Under the pieces are notes generated by a model that searched no databases, was not told the origin of the DNA, and saw nothing but the letters and a program-made list of their open reading frames with translations. Positions 50,575 to 61,279 of a stretch of 64,000 nucleotides of DNA are shown in pieces (the stretch's first letter is position 1; every line of letters begins with the position of its first letter). A program made the translations under genes and the position numbers. The stretch spans positions 2,861,501 through 2,925,500 of the forward strand of contig JAMPIT010000230.1 in the NCBI GenBank assembly GCA_026261815.1. Reading direction: 5' to 3'. The DNA is from Monarcha castaneiventris obscurior (taxonomy: Eukaryota > Chordata > Aves > Passeriformes > Monarchidae).

Positions 50575-50690
50575 TCCTATTTTAAACACATGGAAACTGC
50601 AGTACAGAGAAATAAAATGACTTGCACAAAGTCACAAAGCAATTTCATGGCTGGGCTCAGACCAGAGTCTATCTCCCTTGCTCCCAAACC
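50575..50690 (-). mobile_element. MIR-type (CORE-SINE) fossil, antisense
   Basis: TCCTATTTTAAACACATGGAAACTG then CAGTACAGAGAAATAAAATG and ACTTGCACAAAGTCACAAAGC follow the reverse of the MIR core in order. The remembered core reads ...TTTTACAGATGAGGAAACTG, AGGCACAGAGAGGTTAAGTG, ACTTGCCCAAGGTCACACAGC. The CTGGGCTCAGACCAGAGTCT part fits the segment that follows. The match was made from memory, without a search. MIR elements are ancient, so a bird copy should be highly diverged, as here. Confidence 0.7.
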
Positions 50691-51696
50691 CATGTGCCAG
50701 CCTTTCTTTTCACTGACCCTTAATTTTAATCACCTTCCAATAAATTCTGTTGGCCCCTTCCAGTTGACTTCCATGGGAGTAATGCCAGGTATCAAAAGAA
50801 GTCACCCGGAATATCAAAGCAAAAGGAGGGAGTATTAGATGCAAAGAAAGAACTGATGGAAGGGGAAAAGTAGATTTTACAAAAAAGAATAAAAAAGAGT
50901 AAGTTCTAGTGCCGCTTCCATAATGTCATTCCCCTTTTAATTTGTGCCTGATCAAAATTAAAAAAAAAAAATAGATTGCTAATATTAATAAATGAAATGA
51001 ATCTTGAATTTTATAATAGCGGAGGAAATGAAAGGACCAAAGTAATATTGTGTTGTTAACTGAGATTTTAATAATGATTCTGTCTTCAGTTGGTGCATTT
51101 ATTCCACAGAAAGTAAATCATTAATGAAGAGGAGGGGAAAACAGTTTCGTGGTGATGGATTTTTGAAAGAAAAGTTTAATTTTGCTTAACTTGTAGAGAC
51201 TCTGAAATATGCTTGGAGCACTGAAACTAAACTACCACCACCTCAAAAACGGTTTTTAGAGGTGGAATTTAGCCAAGGGGCTGACAGTGCCTGGGGCAGG
51301 ATGGAGAGGTGTCCATGGCTCCATTCCAGGAGAGCTGAGGTGAGTGAAGAGGTGGGTTAGAGATGTTGGTTTGCTGGAGGAAGGAAGGTTTGCTGCTGCT
51401 TGTTTGCATTCTAATAGGTATTTCTGAATGACACCTGGAGAGCAGTGGGACATCATCCTCACCCTAAACCAAGGGAGGTCCAACTGGGCTCTCCCCACCT
51501 TTTCTGTGGACTTTAGCAAGATCTGCTTCCACCCTGCCCTCTGCAGTGGGGAGGGTGGACTCAAACCCCTCTCTGTTCTGTGAGGGTATTTGACTTCCCA
51601 GGTGAAGAAAAAACCCACCAAGGCTAACGTGTCCACTCCTCACTGCTGTCTTCAACCACCTCCAAGGAGTCCCCAAAAAAGGGCTCCCTGGAGCAG

Positions 51697-51712
51697 CCCC
51701 CTGGTTTGAAAT
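51697..51712 (-). promoter_or_regulatory. CTCF-like core motif, minus strand
   Basis: On the minus strand the sequence reads AAACCAGGGGGCTGCT, containing the CCAGGGGGC core. Orientation is opposite to the plus-strand motifs at 3987 and 24569. By-eye match only. Confidence 0.28.
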
Positions 51713-54700
51713 GTCAAGCACAGGGAGGTCTCACAACAGTGGAGAAGAAAAACATCTCTGTAGCTGAGGTTTGCTGCCTAAGAAAAATCAAATACAGAAG
51801 GTACATCCCTGTGTGTGCATGAAGGAGGTGGGGGAAAATGCAGAATTCCCCTGATTCCTTAATGAGCACAGCACCCCGAAAATGAATGTAGAAATTTGCA
51901 AATTAAACCACATTTCTGTATCGAGATTATCAAATCAATAAAGAGATGTAAACATTAAACAACATTATATGAGAGCCTGGAGTGTCACCACAAAAAATTA
52001 AGACTATGTAATTAAAAGTACAATGCAATTTATTTTTATATCATTCTTCATTCAAATGAACAAATCTTATTACTTACCCAAAAATGTAAAGCAGGCTGCA
52101 AACTAATTCAAAAGATGAAGACAAAGTGGCTATTGAAAATCCTATGTTTCTTGTTCCCTTACATCTGGCAACAGTCATGATTTAATATTTTAACTACTCT
52201 AATAGGTTATACTGCTGAAGAAAAGTGCATTAATTACTATGGGAAACTTAAAAAAATCTAATTAAGAACAATAAAATCACTCTTATTGACTGGGAAAAAT
52301 AAAACTATGTAAAGGGAAATGAGGGATGAAAAAGCTGACAACACACAAATACTAATAAATGTCTGTGCAGGGTAGAAAACACACTTGTGCTGTTACTGGG
52401 GGTGTGGATTTGAAGTCTGGCTGGAGATCACAGTTTGGCTAAAGCTCTTCTCTCACCCACTGGAAGCACCTTCTAATTATCTGCAGCTCAGGGAGTTGAG
52501 TTTGCTCTGAATTCAGCTCAACATGTCCGTGCAGAGTCAGCCCCACTGGCTGTGTCTGAAACAGCACACTAAAGCAGGAGATTGAACTGCATTTCTGGGT
52601 GTAGTGGGGAGTAATGAAATAATTATCTCAATAGGTGCCATCCTTCCTACAAAGTCAGAGGACACATGTGAGAAAGCAGCCCTGTGTCCCAAACACTCAA
52701 CGTGTCCTGCCTGGGGACACCACAGGGAGGAATTGCCACAGGCAGATGAAAATCCATCTTTCAACCAGCCACAGCCCTTTGAAATAATGTAAAAGGAACC
52801 TTTCTGTGTGAAATATCCACCCCCTTGTTTGCTCAGCCCCAGCCATCTGTTGCCTCTGCCTTAAGGAAGTACTTGCACTCCCATCCGTGGCTTCACAGGA
52901 TCCCCAGGGATGCAGGGCTGCTTTGGGAGCAGGTGCATCTTGTACTGGCCAGAAGCAGCAGCCAAACGTGTTAGGAGGTGTTTGTCTGTGTTTTCCAGAT
53001 GTGGAACTAGATGGGACTGTCTGGTTTTGTCATTGTGGGGATTGGATTCTGGGGCTGTGATTTTGAGATTTCATCCCTGGTGATTTTGAGCATTCTTGTG
53101 ATGGCAAAACTTATTTTCTGCCCTCATTCCTAAAGATCTCACTGATGTTGAAATGTCTGTGGATTTAAAAAAAAAAGGGAGAGGATGCCATAGGCCCAAC
53201 ATCTACACTAAATATTTAAACAAATACATGTGGTTTAATTACTTTAGCTGATAGTAGTTGTACTAATGCCTTTTCAAGCCAGAGGTAATCCTTTGATCAT
53301 GTGTATTTACTTCACACATGAAATAGACTGCAGCAGTTTGGCCAGTTCTCTGGTACCAAATCCAGTAACTTGTACATCATTAATATCTCCAAATATGAAA
53401 AATTAGTAGTATAAATTTTGCACAGTCCTTCCAGGATTGCAAATCTTAATCAAAGGCAAGAGGAAGTGTCTGAGGAATAAGGACTTCTCAATTCAATGAG
53501 TGCACACTGTGCCAGAGAGAAAGAAATGAAATGAAACCTTTGCAACAGATGATGCTATTATAGATGTGTACTTGCACAGAAAGCCAGAAAAAGGGGGCTG
53601 CAGCACCTCAGCTATATTTTGGAGGTATCACTGACACCCAAAGTTGCACAGCTTTGTGCTCAAAGGTAAGCATGTTCTCCTTTCCCACCCTCGCCCACAG
53701 GAAAAAATGTCACAAAGCAAAAAACATAGACAGGGGTTTTATGAAGGAGTTTTGATTGACTCGGGGTTATTTTGCAGCACAGAAACATCCAAGCAGTAAT
53801 GCCTTTTGATTAGCAAAGAATTTTTATGTTGAACCTTGCAAAACACACAAGGGTTACTCAGGAAGAGTGTCACATACACCATGTGCAGTGATCTACACAA
53901 GCATTGCAGAAACAGCCTTTAGATATAAAACAGGAATAAGCAAAGCTTAAATTCACTCTTTGAGAGGAAGATAGAAGAGGTTTTGATGTGGTAGCATCTG
54001 AAGGCCGTTGTATTAGGACTTGCCATGCTGTACATGCTCTACTAATCCAGGATCCATAGACATCAGGACTTTGTATAGTCTATGTGGAGCTCTGTGCTGC
54101 CAGACACCCAGGGCTGATGCAATCCTGGCTCACACACTGCTCTGCCTCTGGCTCCTGCATGGAACTGGGGGCCTGGGGTCTTAGGGGCACACAGAGCCTG
54201 TGAGCTGTTGCTCAGGGGTGGAATGCTTCAGCCACCTGAGTTTGGGACTGCCTCTCTGCTGTGGCATCCCTCAGCCCAGCTGTAAATCTCTGTGCACTGC
54301 AGGGTACAGGGAGAGCTGCACCACCAAGTGCCTGAGGTGTGCCGAGAGCACTAGGGCAGGGGAAGGCAGTGGTGGGATTAGACTCAACTCATATTTACAG
54401 AGTAGACTTCTAAGTGAGAGCTGTCATGCTGGGCTTTCCAGGCAGCAAGGAGAAATAAGTAGGTTTATTCTGCCATTCATCTGCTCTGTTTTAACTATCT
54501 CCTTTAGGAAGAGATGAATCACTGTAGACTCCATCCACGGTATTGACTGGCTCTCCATTGACTTGCAAGGGAGCCACAAGTGACCTGCCCAAGTGCAGAT
54601 TTCTGCTTTATTGGGGTGAACCTGCCGAGAACTTCGTGCCCGTGGTGTAGGACTTGGCTGCTCTGAGCAGCTCAGACTGTGGCATTTCAGTCAATAACTA

Positions 54701-57700
54701 CTTCGGCAAGCTTGGTATTTTTGGAGAAGCGACATCCCTCAGGAGGAGTTTGTGATGTTAAGTAGACAAAAGAAACAGCAGGTGGGAAGCAGAGGTCAGT
54801 AGGAAATAAAGTCTGTGCTTCCTGCTCCTGCACCACGTGCCTCAAAACCTGCGTCTCTTTTATAGCAGGTTTTCATATCTTCACAGAGAGATTAGTTCAG
54901 GTGTGAACTCATCATATTGATAAGTTCATGATGACTGCTGTCATATCCCTCCAAACTGAAGGGGTCCTGTTGAAGCCATATCTCATCCCCTGTGGCTATT
55001 GCTGCACCTTGTCCTCAGAGCATCAGCTGCTTCTGAGGAAGCCGTGGGTCATCAGGAAATAAACTGGCTGGGTCATCGAGAAAGCGTGTGCTTGAAAGAG
55101 AGAAAAAACCCATCAGACTGTAGGAGCAAAAAGCAGAAAACCAGCCCACACGTGTAAGAGTGGCAGCCTCTACAGTGTGGTGTGTGTCCACACGTTGTTT
55201 CAGAAGCCATCTCCCCTCGGCTGTGATCACTCTCGACTGTTTGCAGTCTGTGTGCAGTGACGTGCACAGAATATTACTATGAAAATGTGCATTCTTGTTA
55301 ATAGGTATAGTTTAGGATGATTGTTAGCAGAGCATAAGGCCTTATTGATTGAAAGTGGCATATGGCAAGGATGTATAATGATTCACTTTGGCTGCTAGTT
55401 TGAAATCCTATTCACGGGTGAAAAAAAACCCCACTCGCCTTTGCAGTCAGGCTTCATTCTTTCTGCAGCATGTTTTTCAAACCAGGCCATTTTACAAGTG
55501 ATCCGTAGGAGAGATTTCCTGCTCTCCTGGGTGTGTGCTCAAAGCTCTTTTCAGTCTTGCAAGGGCAGGTCACAAGAACAAAAGCTGAAGTTATCATATG
55601 CCTCCTTTTGAGGGAAAGGTTGGTTGTCTTGCAGTTCTCTCTCTAAAACTCTTTTTCTGGGCATTTTGTGTTTAGGAAAAGTGGTGGACTGAAAACCTGA
55701 TCACAGTAAATGCCAGGGATAGGTTGGTTTCCAGCAGCATTCCTTGGTGCCTGGTGGGAGAGGGTGTAAATCCTCACCTGCAGCAACAGTCTTGTGGGAA
55801 CAGTTTTGATATTTTTTCCAATTGCATTTTTGAAAGGCAAAGATGCCAGGGCTCCAGCAAGCTGCAGGAAAAGTGAACTCTTCTCTGGATGCAGCTTCTC
55901 TTCACAGGGGGAAAAAAATGCGTGTTCCTACACGGCATTAGCAAATACAAAGTAATTAACCTGAGGTAAAATCCCAGTGAAGGCAAAGCAGACAAAGTAT
56001 TAATAAATGTGAACTGACAGAGATAAGCCCTGAGGACCTCACCTATCTTCCCCATGCCTTAGCAGGTCCAAGTGAAGCTGAAGTTGTCTCACCTGTTTTT
56101 CCTTGTGTGGACTGACAGGGTAAGCACAGCCCTTGCACTGGGTAAAGGTGGCATCTTGTGAGTCCTGAATGCCCCCACCCCCCATCACTGGTGCTTCTGA
56201 GGGATCTGTTGAACCTCAAGAGAGTTGTCCTGAAGGATGACAGCTCAGAGTGGCGCTGTCCTGGTGCTCAAGAGCAAATATGGCTGCAACTGATCCCAGT
56301 ACTGAGCCCAGCACCCCCTCACCCACCATTGCCAGGGGGGCAGTGCAGGGAAGGGTTTTGCCAGATTGGCTGGACATTGGAGGAGAAGGTGGTCCCAGCA
56401 ACCCAGAGCTATCTGGCAACCTTCACTGAACAGGGAAAAGCTGCAGGGACTGATCCTAACCCAAATGGATCAGGTCATATAGGAAGATAACTAATTGACA
56501 GGGGAAAAAGAGTATGATGTGTGCCCATTCCTATTGGCCTGCAAACCTCCCTGACCTTTATCTGGCTGATGTTCAGTGCTATCTGGACACTTTTCCTGGC
56601 AACAGCACCAAGAACCATTCAAATGGCATTCACTTCACTACTGGAGGCACAGCTCTTGTGTTTCCCCACCAGCAAATAAAGAGCAGAGCTGAGCCTTCAT
56701 ATATGTCTTTTCTGGGAACTGGTGCTTTCTAAGAATTGCTTACAAAGAACTAAATAATCTGTTTGATTGTCATCCAGAAGTCCTGGGCTTGGTAAATGAT
56801 CTTGCACAATTCTTTTTTCCAGGAAGATACTCCTTCAAGACGGTCTCAAGGATTTGCCTGTGGTAGGCAAAACAGGGCTCCCTTGAATAAAATAACTCTG
56901 AACAGGCAAATAAATGGAATGTCTTTCATTATACCTGTCACCAGTTTATTTACTCTGTGTCCTCTTTCTGCCATAAAAGTCTTGAGTGATTTCAGCCCAG
57001 TAAAACATCTGCACTCATTTTCAGAAAATAACAACAACTGCCAATGTATGAACTCACTATTTTCTCAGAATGCCTATTGTTCAGTGTCCGGCCCTTATTG
57101 TTTCTCATCTCCTGTGAGTGGTTTACAATCAAATCCGCTTTATTTACAGTGGAAAGCAAAATATGTCAGAGCAAGACAATTGACTATAAGCCTTCAGTCA
57201 ATAACAGCTTATTTTTGTGCATGCTAAAATGTAGTCATTTCTTGCCTTCATTGAAACCGCTGGCAAAATTCCCATTTGGAGGTGTCAGTTCCATCCCGTG
57301 CCAGGTGCTGGGCTCCTGCTAAGCCTAAGGTGGTACACCTTAGCATGCACCTTCTAAACCTGGATCCAGCACACACAGACCATCTTTCCACAGGCTCCAC
57401 GAGCCATCCTGCAGTGAACACTCACAATTAAGGCCTTCTACCAAGCAATACTTTAACATTGTTCAACTGGTTTGATGATTAGGGACTTCTGTAAGATACT
57501 GAGCTGTCAGCAGGCAGATCATCTCTATCCCACAGTGTCTCAGTCTTTACTCTTGGTTTGTGGCCAACATCAACTCCCACTGAAGGCTTTTCTTATATAG
57601 TTTTCCAGTGAAAGCTTTCCATGGGGTCATCACATCTCAGAGATAAACACTGAAAAGCTGAAGCATGCTATTAAGCTTCTTAAAACATTAGAAAGACAAT

Positions 57701-60173
57701 CATTTTGACAGAAGAGATGTTAATCACACTTCTATAAAAGCTTTTCATCTTCAAAGCATTTAACCAACATTAATTACATGTAATTGGCTTTTCCACGTAC
57801 ATCATGCAAAACACACCTTTCATGTCACTTGCCTCTGCTATCTTACCCAGGATTTCTGAGACAAAGCTGTGCCTCTTCAGTGCAGCACAGCTTCCTGAAG
57901 CCACCTGAGGCCTCATCTTGCAAATCCCAAAGGGCAACATTTAAAACAGCAGTTGTACAGAATATAGACACCTCAGCTGAACTGAGAGATCTGGGAAAAA
58001 AATAATGCCATCCCACTCAGGTGCCTGCAAAGCTGTGTCTCTGTTTCCCTGACAAAATCATCTGAGGAGACTCTTAGAAGTTTTGATGTCCCCCATGCCT
58101 GGGGATGTCCCTGTCTCCACCAGGCCCAGCCAGGTCTCATACCCCGTCTCTGGTGTCTGCCCAAAATGTCCAGGACACCCTAGGCAGAAGCAAGGTGCTC
58201 TCTGGACTCCAGCAGCACTGCATTTGACAGGCTGGAGTAAAAAGAGAAGAGACCACATTTTCCATGGATATCTTGTCTCCAATCACTTATCCAAGAAGTT
58301 GAGAACTTGGGTCCACTCCTTTCCTCTGCCGGGGGACGTCTGAAACCCCCATCTGCCATCACCTGCCTTGCTTTTCTTGCATGACCTTTTCATCAGAGCA
58401 GCTGCTACATTCAACCGCAAACGACTTGAAAAAGTTAAGATTTTTATTCCAATTTACAGCATGTGTGAGACAAAAAAACTTTCTTGCCCAGTGAACTGTC
58501 AGGATTCAGCTAGGAAATACGAGTTCCATGTGTCCTTGGAAGAGCTGGCTAGTATTCAAGCTCCCTGTAGCTCAGGGCTGAAAGAAAAGGGTTTTGGAAG
58601 CGTAAGTCACAAAATAATAAATTTCAGCAAAAAGGCTAAATGAAGAAAATGTCCAAGAAAAGAAAAAAAAAATGTTTACAGGGACTAGTGCACAGAGAAT
58701 TTATCCTGGACATGAGCACTGGTTGGAGGATAAGGTTCACAACAGGTAAGAAATCAAACCCAAGCGCTCTCTGGGATCAACAGCACCACTCAGGTCGGGA
58801 GATAGGTGAAGGTCCTGATAAGTGCCTTTCCTCAGTTTGGCTGCCTTTCAGAAGGCAATATTGAAGGTGATATTATGCATGTTTTCATATTCAGTGTAGA
58901 GCCATTTACAAGCTGATTAGCTCCATCACTGTTTATATATGTAGCTAACAGAGCTAAAAAATGTGCTGTTAGTTCAATGGCTCATGAAGGCATGAAAGCT
59001 CCACCTGGCAGCCTGGCGTTCCTGCATTGCCTTGAAGTAAATAAAGGTGCTTTCCCAAAAGTCCAGGACTTTGATAACTTTTATTCCTAGCCCTCAACTT
59101 TTATTCTTAATCCCAGATGGCTACAAAGCCCTCCTGCCCCCGGTAGCTGGAGTGGCTGTTTATTTTGAAGACATCTTCACGACCTCATTCTCAAGATTAT
59201 AATTCAGTTGTTGGCCACACAGTTCTGTCAGACTACTCCCACCCTGGAAATTAAGTAAATGGTTATTAAGTAAGTGTGTTATTGGTTCAGGGCTAGGAGA
59301 CTCCACCTTGCTGGATTGAGCCCTGTAATCTATTCGTATTTCCCTTTAAACTTCTGCAAGTAACCCCAAACAGGCTGGCAACACTGAGTGCAACGTTACA
59401 GGAGATGACTGTGGCAATTTCTGAATGACAAGAGCATTTAAAAGAAATGTCAAGAGTCTGTGGGCTGCAAGCTTTTATGTTTCAAGGAGAAACAAGAACA
59501 AAGGAGGGACAATAAATCAAATGCAACAGCTTAGCATGCTCCATGTCTGAGAGTTAACCTCTTGAAAGCCACGTCCCCGACACAGCGAGGGCCACGCTCC
59601 TTTGATCGGGTCCATTATTTTGTGCAAAGTGATGGAAGCAGCAGGGTGGGCACCTCCATGCATGCCCAGGGGCCACGTACACTGTGCTTTGCTTGACATG
59701 TGCTATGCATTTATGGGTTAACATCAAACATGAGCTGATTTATAATTTTTAATCAAAAAAGGATTATAACCTAATAAATCCTAATAACGTGTTCTGTCTG
59801 GAGGTTATGCGGTGTAGTCGTATAATATACTGGTAGCTTTGCTCTCCTGAGCCTGGAAGATGGTGTAAAGTTTTTGATTTGTCAGTAAACTGATCCTTGG
59901 AAATTCTTAAATGGATCAAGACCCTCCAAGCACCATGATGCAAATGATGATCCCCTTGGGTGGAGCCTTTCCTGCTGTCGCAGGTTTTGAAGTACTTGAA
60001 TGAGACACATTTGGAAGCTTGCAGCATCCCTGTGTAATGAGTATCTCCTCTCACTTTCAGAGGCCAAGTGTTCCTGGTTAAGCGCTAATTATTGACAGTT
60101 AGCCGGTTGAATCTAAGCATTAAACATATCAAACACATCACTGATGTTAGTCAGAGCCCTAAGGAGTCCTCCA

Positions 60174-60189
60174 GCCACCAGAGGGTAAG
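60174..60189 (+). promoter_or_regulatory. CTCF-like core motif
   Basis: GCCACCAGAGGGTAAG fits the CTCF core CCACCAGAGGG with T in place of the next C. By-eye match only. Confidence 0.3.
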
Positions 60190-61013
60190 CGTTGGTTTGT
60201 AAGGGCCCATCATTTTTTGAAGTTAAAAAATTATGGCCACGCAAAGGAAGACTTGACCCTAGCCACTGGATTTCCTGGGTTTTGGTTCTCCCACCCAGAT
60301 AGACAGGTATTATCCCGGGGAATCTTTGAGCAAGCCAGACCTGTCAGTTATCAGAGGGGATTTCTGAGCCTTCTGTTCCCAAAGAATGATCATCGTCCTT
60401 CCAATCCTTACTCTGCCTCCCAGCAAAAGGCTGTCCTGGAAGAACACTTACTTCCCAGGAGACCTAATTAACATTACAAGACTAATGTAGACTAAGCATA
60501 GAGAATTTTTAAAAAGTCCTTTGACTGCAGTGCCATTTTTAAAGCTGCTCCTCCCTGCTCTTTGTTTGCACACAATAGCTGAACCACCACAGTGGGGATG
60601 GGGCAGGGGTCAAGAGGTGCAAGGTATTTTCAAGCTAGTTTTAACTATCTTGCTGTTACCTCATGCTCTTCCGCTATGTTTGCACCCATCTGTTGTTTTT
60701 AGCAGCCTCCTCCTAAAGCTGCCTTCTAGCCAGGGATGTTCTCTTTGTGTGAGTGCAAGTGCATGTCCTGGTAAGGCTCGATGGGTGGTCAGGAGAAAGA
60801 CCTCAACAGAAGCTCTTAGTCTTGCCACATCTGCACCCCTGCTGGAGGAAAATGTCACCTGGAGCCTGATCTGAGCCGTAGGAATCTCAAAAGCAGTTTG
60901 GAGCTATTCCTTTAGCACTGGTTTACCAATTAAGGAAAGATTTCCAAACCAATCAGATCATGAAATCCATCAGGATCAACCAAGTCTATGTCAGTAGAAT
61001 CACTCTCAGGTGT

Positions 61014-61275
61014 CACAGACTCACAGAATCACTCAGGTTTGGAAAAAACCTCAGAGACCATCGAGTGCAACCTTCGACTGACCACCGTGTGATCTCCACC
61101 ATGGCACTGAGTGCCTTGTCCAGTCATTCCTGAACACCCCCAGGGATGGTGACTCCACCACTTCCCTGGGCAGCCCATTCCAATGCTTCACAGCCCTTGC
61201 CACGAAGAAATTTCTCCTCATGTCCAGCCTGAATCTCCCCTGGCGCAGCTTGATGCTGTGTCCTCTCAATCTGTC
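61014..61275 (-). mobile_element. CR1 LINE, 5'-truncated, with RT C-terminal remnant
   Basis: The left end is CACAGACTCACAGAATCACT then CAGGTTTGGAAAAAACCTC, an antisense CR1 tail of a different subfamily from the copies at 16-22 kb. On the minus strand, 61269-61051 reads [20 protein letters not shown] then [17 protein letters not shown], the end of CR1 ORF2, still open. It is truncated at the RT side near 61275. Confidence 0.95.
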
Positions 61276-61279
61276 AAAA

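Larger units (their letters stand above)
50695..61010. other. Long intergenic stretch, no recognised gene
   Basis: AT-rich blocks at 50.93-51.15 and 51.88-52.33 kb are rich in TAATTA/ATTAAT cores and lack simple repetition. CTCF-like motifs are at 51697-51712 (minus) and 60174-60189 (plus). Frames of up to 143 codons (56796-57227, plus) have no recognisable domain and several lie in ordinary AT-rich DNA. I saw no exon of the neighbour expected beside ACVR2B in mammals (XYLB). Confidence 0.5.

Noticed and set aside
56796..57227. 143-codon plus frame, the longest in plain AT-rich upstream DNA
   Set aside because: No domain, ordinary composition for non-coding DNA, and no conserved-looking block or splice sites.
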